64,000 nt of DNA from Ctena decussata. Its lineage: Eukaryota > Mollusca > Bivalvia > Lucinida > Lucinidae. The notes below the pieces were generated by a model that made no database searches, was not told the DNA's origin, and saw only the letters and a list, made by a program, of their open reading frames with translations. Location: positions 558,501 through 622,500 of the forward strand of contig OZ022510.1 of assembly GCA_963989385.1 (NCBI GenBank). Direction: 5' to 3'. This document shows positions 32,513-44,725 of the stretch, piece by piece; within the stretch, counting starts at the first letter, position 1, and every line of letters starts with the position of its first letter. A program made the translations under genes and the position numbers.

Positions 32513-32675
32513 AACATGACATGTCCGCGTACAGGATAGCTCGCCTGCAGTGCCTTGCCCATCACATAAAAAACTTTGCCGTAAAACTTTAAAGTGTGAC
32601 GCCAACGCCCACACCAACGCCGACGTACAAGTGACACCAATAGCTCTCTGTACTTTCGTACAGGCGAGCTAAACA
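32513..32675 (+). mobile_element. Miniature pearl/Helentron-like element F
   Basis: A 5' hairpin ACATG-A-CATGT comes first. Perfect 11-bp inverted repeats TAGCTCGCCTG (32537-32547) and CAGGCGAGCTA (32661-32671) enclose a degenerate GACGCC tract, and a closing hairpin has GTAC-TTTC-GTAC. About 160 bp, lacking a tandem core. Same end architecture as elements B, C and E. Confidence 0.7.
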
Positions 32676-33005
32676 TATAATTAACTGTAAGCAAACCTTT
32701 GGGAATAATTTTACTGTGTATATACCAACATAATTACAAACATTCACTGAAAACCCTTTTCCTTAAACATGGCATAGTAATTTGCAGACACTAGAATTTA
32801 AAAAAATGACAAAATTGGCGCCATTACTGGGCTACAAAATACTAAAACCTGCACTTCAGTACTGACATATAACAAGAGTACAAATGACTTAAACCTACAC
32901 CTAACATATACGAAGGACATACAATAAAGGGTCAGTCACACAGATACCGCTCCATGTCAGTATAAACTATGACAAGGAACATGTCATTGTTCCTGATCAT
33001 AATCT
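32676..33005. other. Nothing recognised
   Basis: AT-rich, no feature. Confidence 0.4.
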
Positions 33006-33241
33006 GAGCCGCGACACAACAAAACCAACAATGTGGTTGTGCGTCCAGCGCAGACTCAGATCAGCCTAGGCATTCGCCCAGTCTGATCAGAGTCTTGGCT
33101 GTCCGCATGAAAGTATCTTACACCATTACCTACCCTTTGGGCACCAAACGAAGAGTATGATCAAACTGGGCGGATGCCCAGGCTGATCTGAATCTGCGCT
33201 GGGCACACAACCACATTGTTGGTTTTGTCGTGTCTCGGCTT
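33006..33241. mobile_element. GAGCC foldback MITE, copy 4, complete
   Basis: GAGCCGCGACACAACAAAAC to TTTTGTCGTGTCTCGGCTT, with both arms of about 75 bp. Confidence 0.85.
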
Positions 33242-33616
33242 ATTGGGTAAACTTATTCTTATTTCTAACATCGCAGACATCATCGACACATTTTTATGTA
33301 GAAGCAGAGCGCTGTTTCTGGGCTATGAAAGCCGTGTATTTCTTTCTAACCTTTAGGTCTGCCAGTTTTGCACTAATCTTCCTCATTACCAATAATCTAA
33401 TATAATGATTTCCTTAATTGCCAGAAGACGTCATTCAGTAACCTTTAATATCACCCACCTTGAAAGTATGTCAAAACTGTGTATAGTCAGATCATATCTC
33501 TCATCCTGCTCCTCAAGGAACAGCCTCAATGAGCAGACTGGAGCGTGTCTACCGCTGTACATTTTGTAATTTCTAGTCCAATAGTTTTAATCATTGCGGT
33601 ATCTGCCGCCGTAGTA

Positions 33617-33750
33617 TGATTGCAATTAACACTTGATCCTTCTGTTAATCTGAAGCTGTCTGAACCTAAGATTGCATTTCGACTGCTAATTAGATCCGGG
33701 ACATTGAGATGCTTCTCTAGATAAGAGCTGGTCTATCCTAAGAGTGTCCG
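33617..33750. repeat. Duplicated segment, mate of 21821-21955
   Basis: See 21821. ATTGCATTTCGACTGCTAAT and TCCGGGACATTGAGATGCTT are unchanged between the copies. Confidence 0.7.
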
Positions 33751-33959
33751 TCAGAACTACTTGATTTTTTACCGATTTATCAAAATGATTTAAAAATAGT
33801 ATAGTTCAAGGTTTAAAGCATTGGTGTTATGTGACGAACTCCATGCATGGTCTTTTTGCCCCGACAGGATATTCGGACAAGGACAGTTTTTTAATCATTT
33901 TTGTCAAATAAAAGGGACATTGACAAACAGTACAGACCCAAACCTCAGCGTCTGAACAG

Positions 33960-34772
33960 GATCTACTCGTATCCGAGTAGTTCTCGTCATTTTTTACTAA
34001 CAATGTCCTGTTTTCTCCCAAACAAGCAGGTTTTCTTTCAGTTTGTGGTAGTTATGTATTGTGTACCTGATAACTCTGGTTTCGACACACACGTCATGAA
34101 TTTATTTATAGAAACGAACCTCAGGGAGCGATCATTATTTGATATGCTATCACGCACAGTCAACGTCACGTCCAGAAGCAGTTCTCGTCATGTTGCTTTT
34201 GAGCTCGATTTAAAAAGAAATATAAAACCCATTTTGCTGTTGTTCCTATATAATGATTTTGACATCTTATTCATGTAACAAAGTCCGTTCGTATGCTGAA
34301 TGCGCTCAATATTTTTAATGAGGTCACAGCAGACGAAAACAAACATAAAAACTGAGACGAAGAGTTTGTCTTGTACACGAGGCTGCTGAAAACGATAAAT
34401 GATGACTGGGTCAGGTTTGCTATTTTAATATTTTTGTGTTTTTCCTGCAAAGTTGACTTACATTCGGAATTTGTTTGCAAAGTAGACTCAATATTGGAAA
34501 ACCTGACCCAATTAAGAGAGGTCAGCACGTGGCTTGAACGTGCTCACGTGAATGCCCCTGACGTAATCACGCGACTTTGCGAATCCAAAAGAAAAAAAAC
34601 GGCATTTATATATACACAGCTCGATATCTGGATGAGTTTTTGCACTAGTTTGACCAAATGTATCATAAACTTAGGATTAAGGCAGTTGAAGTGAAGAAAA
34701 ATTACGCGAAAAACTCGTTTTAAGCTGAATGACGAGAACTACTAGCTGACGAGATCTACTCGGATACGAGTA
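33960..34772. mobile_element. Inverted-repeat element, about 810 bp
   Basis: GATCTACTCGTATCCGAGTA and GTTCTCGTCA at the left (33960-33991) are inverted at the right (TGACGAGAACTAC... and GATCTACTCGGATACGAGTA, 34730-34772). The right arm has 11 extra bases. Inside, TGGGTCAGGTTT (34409) is inverted at AAACCTGACCCA (34499). No transposase seen. Confidence 0.55.
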
Positions 34773-36225
34773 CACTAATTATCATGAAACGTTCAAGACA
34801 GTTTGCTATTATCCGCAGTAGATCATAACTTATCAGGGTCACGATGATTTATTCTGTCGGAGTTACAACCCTTGAGTGGTACATTTGTATTATGTACTTT
34901 GCATTGCTATTTGCAAACAGCCATTATAAGTGGATGGGATCGCACACTTTAGGTAACACCAAGTATATGCTCTTGGTAACACCTATTTAGCTCATAAAGG
35001 ACAAAAGAATCTACCATGCATAAAAGGGTTTACTTTATAACATACCCTCAATTAACGCAGTCCTAACTACGATTCCCGCGGAATATTTTTTACAGAATTT
35101 TCAGGGGTATATAGGAGAAGAGAAAAAGCTAAATAAGCATTTTCTTCCGTTCTGATCCCATTGTTTTTTATGTATATGTTTTAATAATGTACAGTTTAAT
35201 GATACAATAAATATGTATAAACTAAATAAACGCGGATAAAATTATCAGGAAAGAAGTTATTTCAAATGAAAAGAAATTCTTCAGAAAAGGTAATCAGTCA
35301 GCATGCGCGCGTGCTCTTGCCTATATGAGTTCAACGTAAATGTCGTAATAGATATTACGAGTTCGACTTGACAGTTGTATGTGGGATTGTAATAGACGTT
35401 TGTCGACTTAGTCTTTAGTACCAATTGAACTGTCTATAATTACAACTGCACGCATGGCGGTTACACGTAGATGCACCGGTTCGTCCGAATATATCTAGTG
35501 TTAATTTTGCCAAGTTGCAGATAAGAATAAAAATTCCGTCTTCTTCACCGAATGAACTCGACTATCCTGGGCTTAGATGCATAAATCTAGGTCATCTTAG
35601 TCTAGACTAGGATATAGAGCATATCAAGACGTGAAGATATAGTGGATCAATGTTGAAGCACACAATGTCTCAACTTTGTGATTTGTCTGACAAAATAACT
35701 GTTTTCTTTGGTGAATAATCTTTTCACAGACACAATATGAGAAGCAATTGGCACCTTTCTGTTCACTCAAGGGAAATATGGCAATGAAATGTCGACAAAT
35801 TATAGCAGTAGTGCGGACAGTAATGGTGTTTTGTTATTGTTATTGTTAATGCCTATGTCAGTATTACTTTTTACACCGCAACTCGTGCCATCAGAGGGTC
35901 GTTTTATTTATTTACTATTTTGATAAAAAGATAGGAAAAGACAATGCTTATATCAATCTGCGCAGAATAGGATAACTAGGGTTTTAATCACTCCAAAGTT
36001 GGTGCATCTTTAAGCATATATTATACCATTTGTGCACTTGGGTATAAATACATAAAAAATAGATTTTGCGAAGAAGGTATTTCAAATATGTGACTTAGGA
36101 CTGTTGCTACCCATGGTGTATTCAAACCTTTTTAATTAACTTTCACAATTTAGATGGTGTATACGAAGTCATTCCAGAACAGTGTATAAAAGTTATGGGC
36201 ATGTCATATAAGTACTTGTAAAACA
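34773..36225. other. No gene recognised
   Basis: AT-rich with no repeats I can name. Confidence 0.5.
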
Positions 36226-36465
36226 TACATCTGTCAGCTCTCGTGAATTTGAGATATAGTCACATCATCTCAATATCTTAAAGTCAAAATCCATCTGAAA
36301 CATCTGATATCTCCAAGTAATATTTTGGTTCCAGAATATTTATTTTGAGATACCAGAAGTTTGCTATAAATGAATTTGAAACTGAAAAAATGACATGTGT
36401 TTAAACTATACTCTTTGAAATATGAGAATGCTTTGAGACACCAGTTTCGAGATAACGAGAGTCAA
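36226..36465. mobile_element. GATATCTC-type MITE, copy 1
   Basis: Alternating TTTGAGATA, CTGATATCTCCAAG, TTTTGAGATACCAGAAG and TTTCGAGATAACGAG words, ending AGTCAACTGTA. Related to 59236-59460. Confidence 0.6.
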
Positions 36466-38399
36466 CTGTATGTGCTATATGTGAATGTGTGTTTACAAAC
36501 TCCTAGAAACTATGTAACTGCTTTAGAACATTGCGTCCTTCAATGGACAATGACAGCCTCTGAACGACCTAGATCTACTGTTAATAACTGGCTTTCTTCT
36601 AAAGGAGGAATGAACTACACTCATTTCCTCGAAACTTGCCATCAACTGACCATTGACCGGAAAACAATGATTGTTAACAGACAAACTATCATCAAAGAAA
36701 AAGTTGTTCCATAAAAGAGTATTTTACGTTACCTTGGAGACGAAAATAAACAGTTAATTATATGGTGAAGTTGACACCCGGGAATTTCTCATACAGAAAG
36801 AAACATACGAAATAACACTATTTCTAACTGTTAAACGTTCAATAGCATACTTTCGAGAAACTTATCCAATATGCTGTGTCCATATTACTGGCTATGTTTG
36901 TTGACCTAAACGGGCCTTTCTTTGGCAGCGGACTAGCTGAACTGCAATGTCAACTGACTGACAACTATATTTCGTTAAAAGGAAATTATTTGGCATATTA
37001 AATCCAGACCAACATGAAATAATCTCTTCATTTAATTTACATCAACGTTTCCCATTAGGCTTTTTCAGGATGTAGTTATCAATGCAAAAGAGATGACGTC
37101 GCTCCTCAAAATGAAACAAAAATTCTAAAGGTAAACCAAAACACCCTTTATTGGTAAATTGTACAAATCTAATTGATAACGATAGATACCACTGGGCATA
37201 ATGATAAAGGTAATGCATCCCACTGGATATAAAGTGGTAAATACATGAAATTGATATAACTGTAAAAATCTCCAGACATAATACGTATTATAGATCAAGT
37301 CCTATATTTTTAAGAAAAAAAAAAATCATTTTCTTAAAATAAAGTTCAAACAAAAAACTAGGTATTTCGTGATGCTCGGCTGAGCTAATTGCTGATGAAA
37401 TTAGTTGTTCCTGTCTTTTGTGTTTGAATGCAAATACGTAATTTCATTCACTGCTTCACTCCTGTCCAATTAATTGATATTGTCTTGTAACGGACTAAAG
37501 ATAACATAATACTATTCCTCTTATATCTCTTTATAGTTAATTGGTGGGTGGCTGTCTGAGCCTTTCTTATGACCTGACACGTGTGACACGCAATCCAGTG
37601 CTTTATAAATCTTAGGGGGCATCTGATTTCATCTATAGCTGGCTAAATGTCTATGTGCATGTATGCAGCATTTTTAGTACCATAATGTAATACGCACACC
37701 CAAAACAGTATGTAAAACACACACACTCAGAAAGAGAGAGAGAAAATTCAAAGCACGCTAAAGGGTATTAAGATTCTTTGCTTAAACCTTTGCAATATCT
37801 GCATCATGTGACTTACTCCGTGTGTATATTGTACTACATGTAGCATAATTTTACGTTTTGATTACTTATTACATAGTACTTATTTATTTATTTTTTTTAC
37901 TTTATTATTATAACTATTATGATTATTGTGAGGGAATGACATCTGAATAATTACTTTTTTATCAGGTCGAAAATTTGCACGTACACCTACTACTAACGGC
38001 ACCAAGGCGATTTTTCTTGTTACTCTACCACTCGCGGAGTATTGGCGTACCAACCGTTGTATAACGGTCACACGTCCTGCTCATGCGTACAAAGAAGCCA
38101 CAATGAATGCTAAAAAGGACAAACTAGATTTAGGCATCAGGGAACATTAAAATATTGTGTTTATCTGGCCGGGCCCTCTTACAGTTTTTAAACCCAGACA
38201 ACATGTACCTGTATCAGCCAGGGCATATGGTTACTTTCACAAAGTGCTCTAATAGTGAGGAAAAAACTTAACATGACACAAAGAAACCATCTACAGCTGT
38301 GCATAATCTGTCAGTCATAAATCATACCACGGTTGGTACGCCTGTACAGGGAAATGCTCCGTGAGCGGTGGCGGTTGGTTGTTTTTTTCTGTTTAACGG
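36466..38399. other. No gene recognised
   Basis: An ORF (36397-36714, 105 codons) starts inside the MITE and continues beyond it. I see no domain and call it unsupported. An (A)10 run lies near 37316 and AC/AG-rich tracts near 37720. Confidence 0.5.
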
Positions 38400-38623
38400 C
38401 TATTTGAGACAGTATTTTAGTCTATATGGAGCCGTCTTCCAGCGAGAGAAAAAGAGGGAATAGAGATGATACAGGAGAGAAAATTTTCCAAGCAATCCCC
38501 ACCCGTACCTACTGTAAGCACAGAAGGCCTTTGAAGGCCTTTGCCTTTCTTTCTTTCTATCCTTACTGTCTCGGTCAATCATGACCATGATGACAGGGTT
38601 CTGGTGTGGCGCATAAGTTGTCA

Positions 38624-38667
<44 letters not shown>

Positions 38668-38760
38668 ATTTGTGACAAAGCCACCAGCAGGTTAAAACTA
38701 TTTACAAGAAGTCCTCAGGGGCAGGCATTCCATGCCTAACCCCTGCCCTACCCTAGGATA
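38400..38760 (-). mobile_element. LINE 3' untranslated region with A/T tract
   Basis: Downstream, on the minus strand, of the LINE ORF end at 38761. Contains a 40-base A run on the plus strand (38624-38663, T run on the LINE strand) and (GAAA)-rich sequence. The minus-strand ORF with a poly-phenylalanine run is a by-product of this tract. Confidence 0.5.
38624..38663. repeat. 40-base A homopolymer
   Basis: Uninterrupted A run on the plus strand. Confidence 0.95.
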
Positions 38761-39055
38761 TTAAATTTTGGCCTTAAACCCATCAACTGTCTCCGAAGAG
38801 ACAGCATCGGTTGTAAGGCCATTCCAAGTTGCAATTGTCCTGGGGAAAAAGGAATTCTTAAAACCGTCCGTGTAAGCGTTTGGACGGTGGTACTGGAATG
38901 GGTGGGACCTAGTTCTCCTGCTCCCTTCTCCGACCTCAGATAGGTACTTATTCTTACTTATTGCCCTACCATTATCTAAATTAGTAGGACGCCCCGGCAC
39001 TGAAATTTACCCAGCACCATCGCCCGACCACAAACACCCCCAAAGTGGTAGTGAG
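38761..39055 (-). pseudogene. LINE ORF2 C-terminal fragment
   Basis: About 79 intact codons end DAVSSETVDGFKAKI at 38761. They contain SRRTRSHPFQYHRPNAYTDG and FFPRTIATWNGL. The RRxHxFQ...FFPRTIxxWNxL...FK pattern is the extreme C-terminus of jockey/CR1-type reverse transcriptases. Everything upstream in the element (RT, endonuclease) is missing: a 5'-truncated insertion. The sequence on to about 39055 (GGGTAAATTTCAGTGCCGGG on the minus strand) is likely the same element in a decayed frame. Confidence 0.75.
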
Positions 39056-39424
39056 TGGACTACATTGACATGCAGAATGTAATTTATATCCCAATCATCA
39101 TCATATACATTGTTCCATGCTAAAGTTTTCTTCTCCTAGCTAGCGTGGTGCTGTGCCTGAAGGCCTTTCTCTGATTTCTCATTTTCCTATTGTTTGTCAG
39201 ACAGTTACAGATGATTTACTCAAATAAATCTCTCTAGTTAACATGTTTTATAGTCTAACTGCAAACTAATTAAAATTTATTTTGATGTAATTCAATTAAA
39301 ATGCTGAAAAGACTGATCCTGAAGAAGAAAAGAACACACTAAAAACGCAATAGCAGAGCCTGGCCTTGAACAAGGTACAAAACAGAGATACTAAGAAAAC
39401 AAAACTGATGACAAACAGCGACAA

Positions 39425-40110
39425 TGGCATTTAGATGGAACGCAAGATCAAATGACAGAGGCTGGGAACTGTTACAAGCCTCAAATACTTTGAAGCCGTT
39501 TTCTTTTAGAAAGATTGCAAAAGCCACTGCAGCTCTGACAAATCTGAAGCCAGTTTGAAAGGGCAACAAACATATCTTTCGGATTACAGGTGTGAAACTA
39601 ATGCGCTCCCTTGTCACATCAACATTACTGTTTGTCTGTGAAACGTGGAGCTTGGCAGCAGACCTTTGGAATGAAATGTTTCCGAAGGTTACTGAACACT
39701 TCATTCATAGACAACGTACATGTAACTAAGAGCATGCTCGTAGAAAGACCCAAGCAGTTTTTAAGAAAATAGGAAACTCTTGACTATGGTTAGGAAACGG
39801 AGACGACTGTAGTAAGGCATTATCGCAGGGTCTTCTGGCCTAGCAGAGAAGAGTCGCCAGGGCACATTAAAACAAGAAAAGGTAGAGACAGAAGAAGAGT
39901 TGGAAAAAACTATTATATTAAAAAAAGAGTGGGCAGAAATAGACTTTAGTAGTCTAACTAGAGAAGCTATAAAACAGGACAAGGTGTAAAGAGATTGTCG
40001 CCAAGTCATCTGCTGTCCCTAACGACCTGATGAATGTCAACGACAAATGAATGGATGGATGAATTGCGATTTTTCGTCCTTTTTAACAAAATTTCAGTCA
40101 TATCAGGACG
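39425..40110 (+). pseudogene. RTE/nimb-like LINE 3' fragment with microsatellite tail
   Basis: The plus strand can be read with many stops and frame slips as the end of an RTE- or nimb-like ORF2: GVKLMRSLVTSTLLFVCETW, later RQKKSW, and KEIVAKSSAVPND. The order LRSLVxSxLLxxCExW, RxRQRKxWxDN, ELVAxSSxVP is characteristic of the region after the reverse transcriptase in these LINEs. The ATGGATGG tract and ATGAATTGCG tail (40047-40070) recur at 14096. Non-functional. Confidence 0.7.
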
Positions 40111-40319
40111 ATGGGAGGGTGATTTTGAAAGGCTGTGACGACATTACGGACAAGATTCGGGAATAGAACAGGGGCGAGGAGGGGTGGGGGTGGTGGGAGA
40201 GAGAAGAGTATTAATCAACAGCATTTAATGGGACACTGATGGTGGCGACTCTGGACCCGGTATGAGGAGGTCCATATTTTCGAGAAAATAATGTAGATGG
40301 GAGCAACAGTGACAGTATT

Positions 40320-40541
40320 GAGCCGCGACACGACAAAACCAACAAAGTGGCATGAGCTCCAATCGAAGACTAAGATCAGCCTGGGCATCCGCCCTGTCTG
40401 ATCAGACCTGTCCGCATGGTGCTAGTTTTGAACCTTAGCTACCCTTTGAGCGCACAGCCAAGACTCTGGCGGCTGCCCAGTCTGATCAGAGTCTTCGCTG
40501 GAAGCACATGCCACTTTGTTCGTTTTGTCGTGTCGCGCTTT
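40320..40541. mobile_element. GAGCC foldback MITE, copy 5
   Basis: GAGCCGCGACACGACAAAAC to GTCGTGTCGCGCTT, with some internal deletions. Confidence 0.85.
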
Positions 40542-42100
40542 AGTCTCTTTAATGACAAAGTGCTGCTGTTGATTCGGTTCAAAAATAGGATAATCACTAA
40601 CAGATTGTATTGTTAACATTGTTATTTTTATGCAGAGAAGATGACTGTGGCGCACAAAGTAATACCAGGCTGACCAGCAGCTCCTTGTGGCATTCATCCA
40701 GAAATTAAAAGCCAAACAAGACTTGGAATCGTAATAGCTGTCTGTATATTTGCATATAAGCTGCTATCATGGAAATAAAAGTAGACGCATGGCAAGCCTT
40801 GCAAGGACCAAACGGCCATAACGCTCGATTGGGGCCAACGCTGGATATTTTCGTGGGTTTTATGCCGACTATAACCAGAGTGATGGTCCATAATTAAGCA
40901 AAACTAGTGTAAGTCATGTCTCGAAAAAAGCCATAACTACAGCTGTTGCAGACATTCCTGGTATTCATAAGGATTTAATATGCATTCTAGAGACTATACG
41001 AGATCATATTAGACATAAAAAGTTTAATAAATAAATTTTCTATGGAATATAGAGAGAATTTATACCGTCTCCAGACAGCCAGGTATTTTTCTTACATTTC
41101 AGCCGTGACGTAAGAAAGCGGACCTTACGTCAAATACTTCGTGAAAATCATCCAAGGATTCATCAGTTATAGAAATTCCTAAAAGAATTATATATAACTG
41201 ATGCCAACTGCTTAGACTCTGATTTGATTGCACGGACGGACAGTGAGATCCTGGTGTTAGCTATTCACACAGAATGTTGTGACTTATTTTTTCTTGCAAC
41301 CCAAAGCATTTATTTCAGCTGCCTACAAAAGCGTTCTTTTGCACTATAATTGTTCGACATTCATCGCTTGACATACATCTAACAATAGAAAGAATAGAGA
41401 CAGTGACCGGGTTATAGTGTAAGCTATACGATGGCAAATTACTCAGGTGCATACACCATATGGACTATGTACAGCTGGAAATTGCTTTGATGTGACAAGT
41501 AAAAAAGCATCAGTCAGTCATTTTGTAACAAAACACAAGTATAAAATTGAACAAAGGCTGTCAGAGAATCTGGCTCAAAAGCTGCTGCACTGCATTGTCA
41601 AAACATCAAACCCAGCTAGCCAGCAGAAACTGAATTCTAAATTTGAACACTCAAATATGAAGTGAAAAAGCGCTGAATAAAAAGGGGGTCTGGTTGCAAA
41701 TTCCGCATTCTCGCACATGTACATATAAGTTCAAAAATGATACAAGTCATGTATCGTGAAAAGTTGCTGAGAAAAGTGTTACGTTAAATGTGTAGTGTTC
41801 TAAACACAAACCAGAAAGAAATATGGAGAAATAGAAGAATAAAAACAATGAGCTGCTTCTATCACAATAATCATTCTTTATCTGTAAAGCCAACAAGTCC
41901 TTCTTGAATGGTTCCTGAGAAAGCTGTGACTTAAATTTACCAATAGACAGAAAAAACAAACAAAGTGCAATTAGTCCGATTCCCAAACCCAAAATACAAC
42001 AATATGTTGTCTCTGAAGTGTGGCAAGTCTAAAGATCCTAGCGTGTAATGTTGCTGAATATGCCCATATTTACGCTCGAACCACAATTTGTACCATAAGT
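40542..42100. other. No gene recognised
   Basis: ORFs at 40694, 41447 and 41747 lack recognisable domains. Confidence 0.5.
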
Positions 42101-42103
42101 GTA

Positions 42104-42186
42104 CTCGTGAAATTGCTGAAGTTTTCACCACATTCGATGAAATATATTTGGTATTCACCTAAAAAAGTAAATATCCTCTATAGATT
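42104..42186. mobile_element. Half copy of the GGTATTCACC MITE
   Basis: TGAAATATATTTGGTATTCA followed by CCTAAAAAAGTAAATATCCT matches the right arm of the foldback at 58984-59127 and its continuation. Confidence 0.65.
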
Positions 42187-42596
42187 TCCATGACTGGCGT
42201 TACATGAAAACGTACCTTACGGTAGATACAAACGGGAAGAGAAACAAAACAGCTTGCGCATCTGTGCAGTCTCATCAAAGTCTTCCCTCTTCGTGTGTAC
42301 AGTTATGGAACTTGGCAAACCTAAAATGTGGAGAGTGTTCGGTGTGTATGTGCAGCAACTGTAAGGACATGGCTTAAGTCCTCGCGATGACAATCCCATA
42401 TCAACATTCCTCCCCAAACCCATCCGCCCACTCTCATTAAATGGTCCCCAAAAGGCAGTTTTTTCTCTCCTCACAAACGCTACGCTATAATAACAGCAAT
42501 AAGCCAATAACCTTTGCTCTATAAATAGTCAGTACTCCAGATACGAAGGGGTAACATGGTTAATTTAGGAATAATGTTCCATATTTCTTCAGAAAA

Positions 42597-42651
42597 GCAT
42601 ATGCTGGGACCCCTCATTAGAACCGTCTCTAATGAGGGGTCACAACATATG
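42597..42651. repeat. Short perfect-ended palindrome
   Basis: CATATGCTGGGACCCCTCAT and its near inverse around a few loop bases (CCCCTCATTAGA / TCTAATGAGGGG). Confidence 0.8.
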
Positions 42652-43374
42652 TTTTCATAGAGAAATAAGAAAAAGTCTCTTGAATAACCCTCAATAGTCC
42701 CTTATCTGGCGCCCTGGAACTTTATTAGCTTTTCTAAACAATTCCTGCGAGGAAGCTAAACCATATAATAGACACTTCATTTTCATCACTGGTCAAGTAG
42801 TTTCTAATGGAAATGCTTTTACTTTGATGGTATTTGTGTGTTAACAGTGAAACATTTCCTGGTCATTGGTCAGTTAACGATCAGTTAGCACGAGCTAATT
42901 ATTAAGCTTCGCACTCAGTAATTCCTCTCTGGACATACAACCAGTTAATGACAACACGTAATGATGGTTCCAAGACTAAATTTAGTCATGCAGTGAGTAA
43001 AGACTCCTTAGTGTCGCTAATTTCGTGTTTTACGGTCATTCCCAGAATATTTGACCCATATTATGCCAATCTATCCTGGTAGGAAAGCTGAAGCACCTAG
43101 AACCTCTGACCCTCATATTTTCTTCATTTGGCCCAAGCTCATATTCCTTTGGCCCAAGCCCATCTCCGCAAGACAAGAATACTTAGTCCACTTTGTTCTT
43201 TACGCAGGGATAAAGGGGACCTAGTACCTTTGGCTTGCAAAGCTGGCCCAAGCCAGACAGAACCACCATGACTAGAAAGAAGCAAATGATAACAAAGCAA
43301 ACCTCGAGACAAATGTCTGGTAATCACTAGAGGTTCTTAAAGTGAATGGGTAAACCTCTTTAAGCCATTTTTTA
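42652..43374. other. No gene recognised
   Basis: The minus-strand ORF 43139-43327 has no recognisable domain. Confidence 0.5.
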
Positions 43375-43520
43375 CAAAGGGAAACCACTCTTGTGACTTC
43401 TTGTTTGCATCCACTTAAAAGAAGATAAATAAAAAATTCTCGCCTTCAACAATAGAACCCCACTGAGAAGGCAGGCGGGCATAAAATGACAAGTTGCTGC
43501 CCATGACAAGGTGTACAGTC
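43375..43520. mobile_element. Purine-rich-ended MITE family (GGGAAGCAACTCT), copy 1
   Basis: AAAGGGAAACCACTCTTGTG and TTCTTGTTTGCATCC with an inverse-like ACAAGTTGCTGCCC end. Related copies at 45549, 48754, 49050, 53985 and 61050. Confidence 0.5.
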
Positions 43521-43554
43521 ACCTTAACATCTGCACTTACTGGTCTCTTGATTC

Positions 43555-43800
43555 ATTGAAATCTTAAAGAGTAACTCCAAGAGCAGAGATTTAGCCAGAG
43601 AAAACGTTCAAAAGAAGGAAAATGGCCCATACTTTGAAGTCTCAGCTATTCAAGCCTCGGCAATGACCCTCATAATATCTGATGACCAAACCCAGGGAAG
43701 CAGCATACTCTAATTACACAATTTTAATAAGACTGATTAGATCAAAGAGGGTTCAAATGATTAAAAATCGATAATCTAAAATGAGAGTCTAAACCAATGC
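43555..43800 (-). repeat. Hammerhead-related repeat R, strongly decayed
   Basis: TTAAAGAGTAACTCCAAGAG, AGCTATTCAAGCCTCGGCAA and TGACCCTCATAATATCTGAT are in family order. Neither the CTGATGA nor the GAAAC box is intact. Confidence 0.5.
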
Positions 43801-43948
43801 CGTTTTCACATGCGCTTTTTTATTATGGCCTCTCGTATTTGGCATTTGAACTTGGGATATTATGGCCCGAGTCCACAATTACTGTTACTATATAGTATAA
43901 TTATACGTCATTCAATGAAACTATTTTACAACACTCCCGGCAGTTTCA

Positions 43949-44566
43949 CTGCTCAAAATATTTAAAGGAGCAGCTGATATTTTCCCATAGACATTACTGC
44001 AGCATATACCCAGTTCCACGGCTCATAAATGCAATCGCCAAAGGCCAAGAATTTCCCATTCCTTTGCAGCGTTTGTAAGAACGATCGAATTTTAAGACAA
44101 CAAGAATTTCAGTACAACTGATACCCTGATTATTTCCATGGAACAAATTTTGCATTTTTCGATTTTTCTGAAACTGAGGCATTTTTCTGGAAGTATATAA
44201 AATCTCATCAACATGAGTTTACAGTGATCCTTTCAAACGGATCACTTTGTAAGACATTGAGCTTCATAGGCAGAATGATCGTTTTGATTTTGGTTGTAAT
44301 TTTCATGCTGTTCCCCTGCTCTGAAAAAAATGCATTTTTTACCAAAATTTCATTTGTACAAAAATCAGTCCATGGACATGGGCAGAGCAAAGATTGGATC
44401 AAAACTTGTGCTGTCAGTAACCTCGACCCTCTTTAAAAATGGTAAAAAATGGGAAACTCCGTGTCTTTTTCGAGCGAAAGTAAATGGCCCTCAAAGTGGG
44501 GATGCGTTGCACTGTGGTCTATGGAAAAATATTTGGCGCTCCTTTAAATATTTTGAGCAGTGTATA
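43949..44566. mobile_element. DNA transposon remnant, about 45-bp terminal repeats
   Basis: Left end CACTGCTCAAAATATTTAAA, then ...CCCATAGAC; right end is its inverse (TTTAAATATTTTGAGCAGTG preceded by GTCTATGGAAA). Length 618 bp. Interior ORFs are short and unrecognised, so it is non-autonomous. A single end of the same family lies at 22503. Confidence 0.7.
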
Positions 44567-44567
44567 T

Positions 44568-44725
44568 GAGATGCGACATGACAAAACCAACAAAGTGGTT
44601 GTGCGCTCAGTGTATACTCTGATCAGCATGGGAATCCACCAAGTCTGATTAAACTGGATGCTCAGGCTGCTCTGAGTCTGCACTGGGCACACAACCACTT
44701 TGTTGGTTTTGTCGTATCGTGGCTC
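44568..44725. mobile_element. GAGCC foldback MITE, copy 6, internally deleted
   Basis: GAGATGCGACATGACAAAAC to GTCGTATCGTGGCTC; the middle is missing. It begins one base after the 43949-44566 element ends. Confidence 0.8.

Noticed and set aside
32272..32694. 140-codon minus-strand ORF
   Set aside because: It overlaps the miniature pearl-like element and has no domain or homologue I recognise.
33901..34278. 125-codon plus-strand ORF
   Set aside because: Inside an inverted-repeat element, no recognisable motif, and no transposase signature.
36397..36714. 105-codon plus-strand ORF as an exon
   Set aside because: It starts inside a MITE and I could not match it to any family; the length is within chance expectation for this much DNA.
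38400..38684. 94-codon ORF with a run of phenylalanines
   Set aside because: Produced by the 40-base homopolymer; not a protein signal.
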